A stretch of 64,000 bases of DNA from Pseudomonas vancouverensis (lineage in GTDB: Bacteria > Pseudomonadota > Gammaproteobacteria > Pseudomonadales > Pseudomonadaceae). A program made the position numbers and the translations under genes. The notes under the pieces were generated by a model that saw nothing but the letters and a program-made list of their open reading frames with translations, was not told the origin of the DNA and searched no databases. Every line of letters begins with the position of its first letter. Position 1 is the first letter of the stretch. The stretch lies in contig NZ_RRZK01000027.1 of NCBI RefSeq assembly GCF_004348895.1, forward strand, positions 1 through 64,000. Direction: 5' to 3'. This document shows positions 33,555 through 41,935 of this stretch, one piece after another.

Positions 33555-34997
33555 ATGTCACTGCAACCCTACAAAAACTACATCGGCGGCAACTGGTGCG
33601 ACGGTCAAGGCGTCATCGCCAACCACAGCCCTTCGGACGTTGAAGACCTTATTGGCCATTACCAGCAGGCCGGCACCGAACAGACCCTTGACGCTATCGC
33701 CGCTGCCCGTGAAGCGCAGCCGCAGTGGGCCGCCACAGGCCTGGAGCAACGCCAGCACGTGCTGATGGCCATCGGCAACGAGTTGATAGCGCGCAAGGAG
33801 GAGCTCGGCAAACTGCTCTCCCGCGAGGAAGGCAAGCCACTGGCCGAAGGCATCGGCGAAGTCGCTCGTTCCGCCCAGTTCTTCCATTACTACGCCGCCG
33901 AAGTGCTGCGCCAGATGGGCGAAACGGCCGCCTCGGTGCGCCCGGGAATCGACATCGAAGTCCATCGTGAACCGGTCGGCGTGGTCGGCATCATCACCCC
34001 GTGGAACTTCCCGATGGCCACCGCCGCGTGGAAGATCGCCCCGGCCCTGGCCTTCGGCAACGCCGTGGTGTTCAAGCCGGCCAACCTGGTACCAGCCAGT
34101 GCCTGGGCCCTGACTGAGATCATCAGTCGCCAGGCTCTGCCAGCTGGCACCTTCAACCTGGTGATGGGCAGCGGCGCGGAGGTCGGCGAAAGCCTGATCC
34201 AGTCAGCCGACATCGACGCGCTGACCTTCACCGGTTCCCTGCAAACCGGACGTCGCGTGGCCGTCGCCACCGCCGGCAACCTGGTGCGCTGCCAGTTGGA
34301 AATGGGCAGCAAGAATGCCCTGGTGGTGCTCGATGACGCCGACCTCGAGACTGCCGTCGAATGTGCGCTGAACGGGGCGTTTTTCGGCACCGGGCAAAAA
34401 TGCACGGCCTCCTCGCGACTGATCGTCAGCGACGGCATTCATGACCGTTTTGTCGAGGCACTGGTGGCGCGCATGCGTCAGCTGAAAGTGGGCCATGCCC
34501 TTGCCGAAGGCACGCAGATCGGCCCGGTGGCCGAAGCCCGCCAATTGGAACAGAACCTTGAATACCTGAACCTGGCCAAGGCCGAAGGCGCGACCCTGGT
34601 CGAGGGCGGTGAGTTGCTCGACCTGGTACCGTCCGGGCACTACATGCGCCCCGCCCTGTTCATCAACACGCACAACGCCATGCGCATCAACCGCGAAGAA
34701 GTGTTCGGGCCAATTGCCTGCGTCATCCGTGTCAGCGACTACGAGCAAGCGTTGAGCATGCTCAACGACACCGAATATGGCCTGACCGCCGGAATCATCA
34801 CCCAATCGCTGCGTCATGCCAGCGACTTCAAGCGCCGCGCCCGCACCGGTTGCGTGATGGTCAACCTGCCCACCGCCGGCACCGATTACCACGTGCCCTT
34901 CGGCGGACGCAAAGCTTCCAGTTTCGGTCCCCGCGAGCAAGGCCAGTACGCCCGCGAGTTCTACACCGTGGTCAAGACCACCTACGTGCGTCCTTGA
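33555..34997 (+). CDS. NAD(P)-dependent aldehyde dehydrogenase
   Basis: A 480-residue aldehyde dehydrogenase with PWNFPMATAAWK, the FTGS loop, the base in EMGSKNALVV and the nucleophile in GQKCTASSR (about Cys-281). GGAGG precedes the ATG at 33555; a longer frame upstream lies in the promoter. It is the first gene of the LysR-linked operon and presumably removes an aldehyde made from the imported substrate. The length and the GQKCTASSR motif fit the 2,5-dioxovalerate/succinate-semialdehyde branch, but specificity is not determined. Confidence 0.9.
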   Translation: MSLQPYKNYIGGNWCDGQGVIANHSPSDVEDLIGHYQQAGTEQTLDAIAAAREAQPQWAATGLEQRQHVLMAIGNELIARKEELGKLLSREEGKPLAEGIGEVARSAQFFHYYAAEVLRQMGETAASVRPGIDIEVHREPVGVVGIITPWNFPMATAAWKIAPALAFGNAVVFKPANLVPASAWALTEIISRQALPAGTFNLVMGSGAEVGESLIQSADIDALTFTGSLQTGRRVAVATAGNLVRCQLEMGSKNALVVLDDADLETAVECALNGAFFGTGQKCTASSRLIVSDGIHDRFVEALVARMRQLKVGHALAEGTQIGPVAEARQLEQNLEYLNLAKAEGATLVEGGELLDLVPSGHYMRPALFINTHNAMRINREEVFGPIACVIRVSDYEQALSMLNDTEYGLTAGIITQSLRHASDFKRRARTGCVMVNLPTAGTDYHVPFGGRKASSFGPREQGQYAREFYTVVKTTYVRP

Positions 34998-35010
34998 GCG
35001 AGAGATTGCC

Positions 35011-35997
35011 ATGCACGACTTATTGATGATCGATGGCCTGCAATATTCCAACTGGAGCGAAGAGATCTTTCGCCAGATGCAGGAAGGTGGCCTGAGCGCC
35101 GTTCACGCCACTATCGCCTACCACGAAAACGCCCGGGAAACCCTGTCGCGAATCGGCGAATGGAACCGTCGCTTCGAAACCTGGCCCGAACTCATTCGCC
35201 CGGTTCACCAGGCCTCGGACATTCGCCGCGCCCATGAAGAAGGCCGTGTGGGAATCTTCTTCGGCTTCCAGAACTGCTCGCCCATCGAAGACGACATCAG
35301 CCTGGTCGAGGTCTTCCGCCAACTCGGCGTGCTGATCATGCAGCTCACCTACAACAACCAGAGCCTGCTCGCCAGCGGTTGCTACGAGACCGAAGACAAC
35401 GGCATCAGCCGCTTCGGGCGCCAGGTGATCCGCGAGATGAACCGCGTCGGCATGCTGATCGACATGTCCCACAGTGCCGAGCGCAGCACCCTGGAAGCCA
35501 TCGAATTATCGAGCCGGCCGGTGATCGTATCCCACGCCAACCCGTCAAGTTTCCACGCAGCCAAACGCAACAAATCCAATGCCGTGCTGCGTGGCATCGC
35601 CGAATCCGGCGGGCTGCTCGGTTTCAGCACCTACCCGTTCCATCTCAAGGGCGCGTCGGACTGCACCCTGGAATCGTTCTGCGACATGGTTGCCAACACT
35701 GCGGAATTGATGGGCGTCGAACACATCGGCATTGGCACCGACCTGTGCCAGCAGCAACCGCTGCAAGTGCTCGAATGGATGCGCAACGGGCGCTGGAGCA
35801 AGGACAAGGATTACGGCGAAGGCTCCAGGGACAACGCCAACTGGCCATCACCGCTGCAATGGTTCCGCGACAGCCGGGATTTCCCGGTCATCGCCCAAGG
35901 CCTGCGCGCGCGCGGCTTCGCCGAGGACGAGGTACGCAACATCATGGGACTCAACTGGCTGCGCCTGCTGGAACGCGCGACCAGCGCACAACACTGA
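35011..35997 (+). CDS. M19-family (renal dipeptidase-like) protein lacking some metal ligands
   Basis: A 328-residue TIM-barrel protein of the M19 family. The two His ligands are kept: His-154 in IDMSHS and His-175 in VIVSHA, 21 residues apart as in renal dipeptidase. However, the N-terminal DGHxD motif reads DGLQY (residues 8-12), and the expected Glu of the next motif is Gln-87 (FGFQN). Three of five classical ligands are therefore gone. The N-terminus and FGFQN resemble the divergent PA5396-like proteins that, as I recall, lie near the dimethylglycine demethylase genes in P. aeruginosa. It lies 13 bp after the aldehyde dehydrogenase. Peptidase activity should not be assumed. Confidence 0.85.
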   Translation: MHDLLMIDGLQYSNWSEEIFRQMQEGGLSAVHATIAYHENARETLSRIGEWNRRFETWPELIRPVHQASDIRRAHEEGRVGIFFGFQNCSPIEDDISLVEVFRQLGVLIMQLTYNNQSLLASGCYETEDNGISRFGRQVIREMNRVGMLIDMSHSAERSTLEAIELSSRPVIVSHANPSSFHAAKRNKSNAVLRGIAESGGLLGFSTYPFHLKGASDCTLESFCDMVANTAELMGVEHIGIGTDLCQQQPLQVLEWMRNGRWSKDKDYGEGSRDNANWPSPLQWFRDSRDFPVIAQGLRARGFAEDEVRNIMGLNWLRLLERATSAQH

Positions 35998-36023
35998 CCT
36001 TTGCTCGACACCGTGAGGACAGC

Positions 36024-36107
36024 ATGAAAAATAAAAACAATAGCCTCCCGTTCATCTCCCCAACCGGCGATGCACAGCCCCAGGCGCGTATTTTGGAGGC
36101 ATCATGA
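36024..36107 (+). CDS. 27-codon peptide coupled to the BCCT gene
   Basis: ATG at 36024 follows GTGAGG and opens 27 codons (MKNKNNSLPFISPTGDAQPQ, then ARILEAS). The stop TGA overlaps the BCCT start in the arrangement ATGA. GGAGG for the transporter lies inside this small frame (TTGGAGGCATC). It looks like a translational-coupling leader or a small protein. Its existence as a stable product is unproven. It is missing from ordinary gene calls because of its length. Confidence 0.55.
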   Translation: MKNKNNSLPFISPTGDAQPQARILEAS

Positions 36108-37657
36108 AAACATCCGATACCCTGCAAGCCGACCTCCAGACGCTGGAGCTTTCACCGCCGAGAAAAGACATTGACTGGCCGTTGTTCCTGATCAGCGGCG
36201 GCTTTCTCGCCGTCTTCCTGATTGCCGCGCTGGTCGACATCGATGGCGTATCGTCACTGGTCAACACACTGTTCGCGTGGTCGACCCGCTTCTTCGGGTT
36301 CTACTGGCAGATCCTGATGCTCGCGACCTTTGCCGTGAGCCTGATCATCTGCTTCAGCAAGTGCGGACGCGTTCGCCTGGGCGGTGTCGAGCAACGACCC
36401 GACACCAGCACCTTCAACTGGATCGCCGTGATCATGTGTGCCCTGCTCGCTGGCGGTGGCGCCTTCTGGGCGGCGGCGGAACCGATGATGCATTTCGCCA
36501 GCCCACCGCCACTGTTTGCTGGTGTGCAAGCGCACACGGAAGCGGCCGCTCACATTGCCCTGGCGCAATCCTTCATCCACTGGGGCTTCCTTGCCTGGGC
36601 GGTGCTGGGCAGCCTGCTGGCCATCGTGTTGATGCACCTGCATTACGACAAAGGCCTGCCGCTGGCACCGCGCACCCTGCTCTATCCACTGTTCGGCGAG
36701 CGCGCGCTCAAAGGCCCGATCGGGACCCTGGCGGACGCCACCTCGATCATCGCCGTGGTCGCCGGCACCATCGGCCCCATCGGTTTTCTCGGCCTGCAGA
36801 TCAGCAGTGCATTGCATTCGGTGTGGGGCATTCCCAATGACCTTATGGTGCAGTCCATCACCATCGTTCTGGTCACGGTGATGTACACCGTTTCCTGCCT
36901 GGTCGGGCTCGAAGGGATTCGCTTTGTCAGCGGCATCAACGTCTGGCTGATGATCGGCCTCGCGGTGTTCATGGTCCTGCTCGGGCCGACTGCATTCATT
37001 CTCGGTGGATTCCCCACGGCGTTTGCCTTGCACATCGAGCAGTTCATCCCGATGACCCTGTTCCGCGCCGATCCGAAATGGCTCGATTGGTGGACGGTGT
37101 TCTACTGGGGTTGGTTCATCGGTTACGCGCCGATGGTGGCGCTGTACGTGGCGAAGATCTCCCGCGGCCGGACCATCCGTGAAGTGATCATGACCTTGTC
37201 GATCATTGCCCCGCTGGTGACCATGTTCTGGTTCACCATCGTCGGCGGGGCCGGCATCGGCATGGAACTGCAAACGCCAGGTATCGTCACCGCCCACGGC
37301 ACCCAACCTGAAGACCTGCTGCTGGGCGTGACGCAAAACCTGCCGTGGGGCGGGCTGATTTCGGCGCTGTTCCTGTTCCTCAGCTTTATCTCGGTGGCCA
37401 CCAATGGTGACGCCATGGCGTTCACCGTGGCGATGGCCATGTCCAGCAACGACAAGCCGAAACACTGGTTGCGCGCGTTCTGGGCCATCGGCATGGGCCT
37501 GGCCGCCGTCGTGCTGATCACCATTGGTTCAGGCGGTGTGACTGCGCTGCAATCCTTTATCGTGATCACCGCCGTGCCGGTGTCACTGTTGATCCTGCCG
37601 TCGCTCTGGGATGCCTGGCGCATCGCCCGGCAGATGGCACGCGAGCAGGCAGTTTGA
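36104..37657 (+). CDS. Divergent BCCT-family transporter
   Basis: A 517-residue inner-membrane transporter of the betaine-choline-carnitine family, with 12 expected helices. The glycine-rich substrate helix reads LLAGGGAFWAAAEPMMH (about 114-130) and the conserved helix-8 region reads WTVFYWGWFIGYAPM (330-343). In the betaine carriers the aromatic box uses two Trp and a Tyr in helix 4 and a Trp in helix 8. Here Trp-160 and Trp-165 are kept, but the Tyr is Leu-168 and the helix-8 Trp is Phe-338. The trimethylammonium pocket is thus altered, and the cargo may be a different amine or zwitterion. Translation is coupled to the 27-codon frame. Confidence 0.88.
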   Translation: MKTSDTLQADLQTLELSPPRKDIDWPLFLISGGFLAVFLIAALVDIDGVSSLVNTLFAWSTRFFGFYWQILMLATFAVSLIICFSKCGRVRLGGVEQRPDTSTFNWIAVIMCALLAGGGAFWAAAEPMMHFASPPPLFAGVQAHTEAAAHIALAQSFIHWGFLAWAVLGSLLAIVLMHLHYDKGLPLAPRTLLYPLFGERALKGPIGTLADATSIIAVVAGTIGPIGFLGLQISSALHSVWGIPNDLMVQSITIVLVTVMYTVSCLVGLEGIRFVSGINVWLMIGLAVFMVLLGPTAFILGGFPTAFALHIEQFIPMTLFRADPKWLDWWTVFYWGWFIGYAPMVALYVAKISRGRTIREVIMTLSIIAPLVTMFWFTIVGGAGIGMELQTPGIVTAHGTQPEDLLLGVTQNLPWGGLISALFLFLSFISVATNGDAMAFTVAMAMSSNDKPKHWLRAFWAIGMGLAAVVLITIGSGGVTALQSFIVITAVPVSLLILPSLWDAWRIARQMAREQAV

Positions 37658-37683
37658 TGATGAACACTTCAGGAATCACAACG

Positions 37684-39396
37684 ATGTCGTACACCGACAC
37701 AGACACGCTATCGGCCTTGCGCCCAGCCGGCACAGTCATGGACCTGGAACGGTTGGGCAGTCACTTCCAGAGCCGCTTGAGTTTCGTGCGCAGCAGCATG
37801 CGCCGCATGATGAATGAGCAGTGGCGCATTCAGCGCACGGTGTTCGATCTGGATGGCGAAGGTTTCGGCACCGCGATCTATCGCATCGACACCGCCAATG
37901 CCCATTATCACTGCGTGATTTTCTCGATGTACCTGCCGCCGGAAAAGCGCAGCGACCGGGTGATTGCCGATCAATGGGACGTCAGTTTCGTCCTGCTGGC
38001 CGGCGATGTTGATGAGGCGCAACTGACCGACCTCAAGCGCAATGTGCCCTTGCAGGAAGCCGGGCGTTTCGATGCGCGGGTGCTGGTGCTGTCGCGGGCC
38101 AACCGCAGCCTGCGCAACTTCGAACGTTTCCTCGGCGCGTTGGCTGAAGGCTGTCAACCGGACCCTCGGCAACTCGCCGAGGTTGGCTACCTGTATCGCA
38201 CCACCGCGGTGTATGGCAACGGCAAGTTCGGCATCGCCGATTTCGATTGCCTGCAAGGCAACAGTGATTTCAGCCAGCCGTTCAGCGCGCAGATGTTCAC
38301 CGTGTACCTGCTGCGCCATTTCAGCATCGAGCAGATCGAACACATGGCCCGGGCACGCAACCCGCAACGGGCGGTCGGCCTGGACGTCGAATTGCAACGT
38401 TACCTGGGGGTCGGTAACTCAACGGGACTGGGCATGGCGCCGTTCCTGATCAACCATCCGCAACTGGTCAACCAGTGGGTATGGGCGAGGGAAACGGCAC
38501 TGGCGACCGTCCTCGCACAAGCGGCAGACCTGCCCCATGCACAGCGCTTCCAGGCATTGCTGCAACGGGCCCTCGTGCATCTGCAGCAAACCAGCACCGA
38601 AGATCAACGGCAAAGTGCAGTCGATCAACAGACCTTGAGGGATCTCGATCTGTTGACCGACTGGTTCGCTACACAATCGATCAGCGCGGACCTGTGGACG
38701 CGCCTGCAAGCCTGGACTGCATCGAACAGCGGCACGGGCTGTCAGGAGTTGCTGGTCAGTCTGCTGCTGGAGTTGTACCCCGAGCAGGTCGACCCGCTGG
38801 CGGGGCAGATGTCGGTCAACGAGGGCTTTCGGCTCAACGCCGAGATGCCGCTGGAGGACCTGTGCAAGCTGATCGAGACCGAGTACCGCTGGGCGCTCGA
38901 CTACGACCTGCAGGATACCGAAGCCAACCATTTTTTCTGGTATCGCTCGGCGGAAAAGGAAGAGCCACGCCTGGGTGAACGCGCCATCGAGCCGGGTGCC
39001 GAAAAAGAGATGCAGCTGGGGATCGCGCACAACATCCAGCGTTGCTACCGCGCCCTGCTCGCCTATCGCGAACAGCACCCCCAACAACTGACAGCGCATT
39101 TCCTGCTCGCCCAGCCGTCATTCAAGGGCAGCGTTTGCCGCTTGCAGGGCATGGCCCGCTGCGCCTTTGGGGAAATCCGCGCCAACCTGATGGACCGCGG
39201 CATGCTGCCGATCCATCTGCTGCGCTGCAAACTGGCGTTCTTCGGTGCCGGCAAGTTCGATCCGAAGTCCAGCCGCTGGGTGCGCATCACCCTGTTCCAG
39301 GGCGCACCGCTGGTTCGCGAGATCGGCCAGCCTTTCACCGATGACTGGAATTTCGCGGTCATGCCCACCCTGGCCACCGCTGCTGGAGAGCTCTGA
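37684..39396 (+). CDS. Unrecognised 570-580-residue protein of the LysR-linked operon
   Basis: A cytoplasmic protein of 570 residues from the ATG at 37684, which has AGGA upstream. In-frame TTG/ATG codons at 37654-37660 would overlap the BCCT stop and extend it by up to 10 residues. There is no signal peptide, no membrane helix, no nucleotide loop and no zinc cluster. The N-terminal part is alpha/beta (FDLDGEGFGTAIYRID, HYHCVIFSMYLPPEKRSD). The C-terminal part is helical, then contains HFLLAQPSFKGSVCRLQGM. I do not recognise any family. Its fixed place between BCCT and DUF3726 implies a role in this pathway. Confidence 0.82.
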   Translation: MSYTDTDTLSALRPAGTVMDLERLGSHFQSRLSFVRSSMRRMMNEQWRIQRTVFDLDGEGFGTAIYRIDTANAHYHCVIFSMYLPPEKRSDRVIADQWDVSFVLLAGDVDEAQLTDLKRNVPLQEAGRFDARVLVLSRANRSLRNFERFLGALAEGCQPDPRQLAEVGYLYRTTAVYGNGKFGIADFDCLQGNSDFSQPFSAQMFTVYLLRHFSIEQIEHMARARNPQRAVGLDVELQRYLGVGNSTGLGMAPFLINHPQLVNQWVWARETALATVLAQAADLPHAQRFQALLQRALVHLQQTSTEDQRQSAVDQQTLRDLDLLTDWFATQSISADLWTRLQAWTASNSGTGCQELLVSLLLELYPEQVDPLAGQMSVNEGFRLNAEMPLEDLCKLIETEYRWALDYDLQDTEANHFFWYRSAEKEEPRLGERAIEPGAEKEMQLGIAHNIQRCYRALLAYREQHPQQLTAHFLLAQPSFKGSVCRLQGMARCAFGEIRANLMDRGMLPIHLLRCKLAFFGAGKFDPKSSRWVRITLFQGAPLVREIGQPFTDDWNFAVMPTLATAAGEL

Positions 39397-39397
39397 T

Positions 39398-40114
39398 ATG
39401 CGCGTTTCGTTCAATGAAATCCAGGTGATCTGCCGAAAGGCGTTCGAAGGTCTGGGTTTTGCCGCCGGTGACTGCGACGATGCCGCCGAAATGATTGCCC
39501 GCCTGCAACGGCAAGGACTCGACGGCATCGGTGCACTGAAAAAAGCCCTGGCCTTCCTCCACGACGAAATCGATCGGCCCATCGACACCTGCTACGAAGA
39601 TGCCACGCAGTTGACCCTCGATGCCCATGGCCAAAGCGTCTTGCGCTGCGCCGCCCAAGCGGTGGAACTGGGTGTCAGCAAAGCCTTGCGCGGCGGCAGT
39701 GCGCTGATCCGCATCCGGCATTGCCACAACCGGATTCTGTTGCTGGGTTACCTGGCTCGCTGTGCCGGGCAAGGCCTGAATTTTTGCGTGTACTGGCGCG
39801 ATGCACGTCAGGAACTGGTAGCCACGTTAAGTGCCGGACAAGCCGGCCCGTCGTTGCGGGTGTATGACCTGCCTCAACCGGCGCAAGGCGATGAGCAAAG
39901 CGTCAACGTGCTGATCTCGCAGCACTTCGCGCTGCTGCCGCGCCTGACCGCCGAGGACGCCACGGCAGCTCTCGTGCACCCATCCTCAGTGGTCAGCGAG
40001 TTGCAGGTTGACGATGAAGCCTGGGCGCGGCTGAAAAAACTCGGCGAGCAAGTGCTGGTGGAGAGCACCGAGGAATCACGCCGCCGAGGTGCCGGCGAAA
40101 GCAGCGACGCCTGA
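39398..40114 (+). CDS. DUF3726 family protein
   Basis: A 238-residue protein starting MRVSFNEIQVICRKAFEGLG, with GGAGAG before the ATG and only 1 bp after the preceding stop. The N-terminal pattern (a long helix, then DAAEMIARLQRQGLDGIGAL) and the later GGSALIRIRHCHNRILL resemble the malate/L-lactate dehydrogenase (Ldh2) superfamily, but it lacks that family's full NAD and catalytic set. I place it in DUF3726, whose function is unknown. Operon context suggests an accessory or diverged dehydrogenase. Confidence 0.78.
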   Translation: MRVSFNEIQVICRKAFEGLGFAAGDCDDAAEMIARLQRQGLDGIGALKKALAFLHDEIDRPIDTCYEDATQLTLDAHGQSVLRCAAQAVELGVSKALRGGSALIRIRHCHNRILLLGYLARCAGQGLNFCVYWRDARQELVATLSAGQAGPSLRVYDLPQPAQGDEQSVNVLISQHFALLPRLTAEDATAALVHPSSVVSELQVDDEAWARLKKLGEQVLVESTEESRRRGAGESSDA

Positions 40115-40146
40115 TCATCCCTTCTTACCCGCTTCAGGAACCTTCG

Positions 40147-40521
40147 ATGAAACACGCCATCAAGACTGACCTTTTTGCCTCGCGCGCGCCCCTGGAATGG
40201 GCGGTGGTGGGAAACGGTACGCTGTACACCGCGCAGATCCCCATCGACCGCCAGGGTCAGGTGGTCAGCGGCGGGATCGAGGCGCAAGCCCGACAAACCC
40301 TCGACAACCTGCGCCATACCCTTGAGGCCGCCAACAGTTCACTGGACGCAGTCACACAGGTGCTGATCTACGTCACCGATCGCAGTTACCTGGCGATCGT
40401 AAACGCGCTTTACACCGAGTATTTTCAGGCCCCCTACCCCAACCGCGCAGCGGTGGTTGTCGCCGGGCTGGCTCGGGAAGAGATGCTGGTGGAACTGGTG
40501 GTCTACGCCTGCATCGATTGA
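40147..40521 (+). CDS. RidA/YjgF family enamine/imine deaminase
   Basis: A 124-residue RidA-fold protein. The substrate-binding Arg lies in YPNRAAVVVA and the conserved Glu in LVELVVYA near the C-terminus. It also shows the usual NLRHTLEAANSSLDAVTQV helix. RidA proteins hydrolyse reactive enamines/imines produced by PLP enzymes or amine oxidation. Here it is the last gene of the LysR-linked operon and may protect against, or process, an imine intermediate. CAGGAA precedes the ATG. Confidence 0.9.
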   Translation: MKHAIKTDLFASRAPLEWAVVGNGTLYTAQIPIDRQGQVVSGGIEAQARQTLDNLRHTLEAANSSLDAVTQVLIYVTDRSYLAIVNALYTEYFQAPYPNRAAVVVAGLAREEMLVELVVYACID

Positions 40522-40677
40522 ATCGACCGGGGGTCGTATTCGGCCCCTTGCCTTTGCTTACCCCGTGAACCGTATTGGCGATGACCATTAGTCAGGATCT
40601 TTTCCTGTGCCCAATAAAAACATATTTTTATGCCTATATTGATATTGTCACCGTTCCCACTGATTGAGGGTGCCGTC

Positions 40678-41307
40678 ATGAATATCAAAACCTGGGCTTT
40701 GATCCTCTTCGCGCTATGTGCGCAACCGGCCTGGAGCCAGACTCCCCCCGCCTCACCCGCCGCCGTCGACAGTCCTGCATTCACCACTCGCCTCGCCCTG
40801 CGCGACCTGTGGGTCGAGCACGTTTTCTGGATCAGGACTTACGCGTTCGCCAATCAATCCGCCAACCCGCAGCAAGCCAAGGTTGCCGCCGACCAGGTGG
40901 TCGACAACGCCACAAAAATCGCCAACAGCATCGCCCCGCTCTATGGTCAGCCGGCAGCCGACCAGTTGCTCAAGCTGCTTGCCGGTCACTGGGGCGCGGT
41001 GAAACACTACAGCGACGCCACGGTCGCCAAAGACGCGAAGGGCAAGCAGGCTGCCGTCGCGGAACTGACCAGCAACGCCAAGGCGATTGCGGCGTTCCTG
41101 GCCGCTGCCAACCCTAATCTGCCGGAAGCGACCCTGGTCAATCTGCTCGCCGCCCACGGCGGTCATCACGTCGCGCAGATCGATGAGTTTGCCGCCCACG
41201 ACTACGCCGGTGAAGCGCGCACCTGGGCGATGATGCGCACGCACATCCTGGCGTTGGCCGATGCCCTGACCGCGGCGCTGGTCAAGCAATTCCCGGACAA
41301 GTTCTGA
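40678..41307 (+). CDS. Secreted helical protein of unknown function
   Basis: A 209-residue protein with a Sec signal peptide (MNIKTWALILFALCAQPAWS, mature from QTPPAS). The mature part is wholly helical and has two similar halves. Each contains a His/Trp-rich element (LWVEHVFWIRTYAFA near 45; HGGHHVAQIDEFAAHDYAG near 165) and suggests a metal- or haem-binding four-helix bundle. GAGGG precedes the ATG at 40678. It is followed after 19 bp by the SufR-like regulator gene, so the two form an operon. Family not recognised. Confidence 0.75.
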   Translation: MNIKTWALILFALCAQPAWSQTPPASPAAVDSPAFTTRLALRDLWVEHVFWIRTYAFANQSANPQQAKVAADQVVDNATKIANSIAPLYGQPAADQLLKLLAGHWGAVKHYSDATVAKDAKGKQAAVAELTSNAKAIAAFLAAANPNLPEATLVNLLAAHGGHHVAQIDEFAAHDYAGEARTWAMMRTHILALADALTAALVKQFPDKF

Positions 41308-41326
41308 CGTCACCCGAGGGCACACC

Positions 41327-41935
41327 ATGCTGGAAGGATTGGGCCGAACACAGCAGGACCTGCTCAATGCATTGCTGCACCACGCGGGCGGCATGAGCAT
41401 TGACGAGTTGGCTGACCATCTGGCGGTCACGCGTACTGCCGTTCGCCAACACCTGGCGGCGCTGGAGCGGGACGGCCTGGTACTGCGCGGCGAGACCCGG
41501 CCGACGGGGCGTCGGCCGGAGCAGTTGTATCGGCTCACCGACCACGCCAGGGAACAGTTTCCTCGGCACTATCAATTGCTGGCCAGCGTACTGATCGACG
41601 AAGTGGCGGGGATCATCGGACCCGAGGCATTGCAAACGCTGATGCGCAGCATGGGACGGAAACTGGCCAAAGATCGCGAACAACACAGCGTCGACGAAGC
41701 GCGCATCGTGCAGCACATGAACCAGGCCGGCTACGAGGCCGAAGTGTTCTTCCGATCCAGTGGCGAGCCGGAAATCGTCGCGCACAACTGCGTGTTTCAC
41801 CGACTCGCCGCCGCCCACCCGGTGGTCTGCGAACTGGACCTGGCGTTGATCGGCGAATTGGGCGGTGCTGAAGTCGAGCACGGTGAATGCATGGTCCGTG
41901 GCGGTCAGGTTTGTCGCTTCAAACTGCGCTCCTGA
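41327..41935 (+). CDS. SufR-like winged-helix regulator with four-cysteine cluster
   Basis: A 202-residue regulator. Residues 1-65 form a winged HTH (SIDELADHLAVTRTAVRQHL). The C-terminal region contains cysteines in the spacing C-x12-C-x19-C-x7-C (NCVFHRL...VVCELD...GECMVRGGQVCRF). This is similar to the Fe-S cluster site of SufR/DeoR-type repressors, though the classical spacing differs slightly. It may sense iron-sulfur status or oxidative/nitrosative stress and control the upstream secreted protein gene. A named role is not claimed. Confidence 0.8.
   Translation: MLEGLGRTQQDLLNALLHHAGGMSIDELADHLAVTRTAVRQHLAALERDGLVLRGETRPTGRRPEQLYRLTDHAREQFPRHYQLLASVLIDEVAGIIGPEALQTLMRSMGRKLAKDREQHSVDEARIVQHMNQAGYEAEVFFRSSGEPEIVAHNCVFHRLAAAHPVVCELDLALIGELGGAEVEHGECMVRGGQVCRFKLRS

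Noticed and set aside
39245..39397. N-terminal extension of the DUF3726 protein
   Set aside because: It lies wholly inside the preceding gene in another frame. The ATG at 39398 has its own ribosome site.
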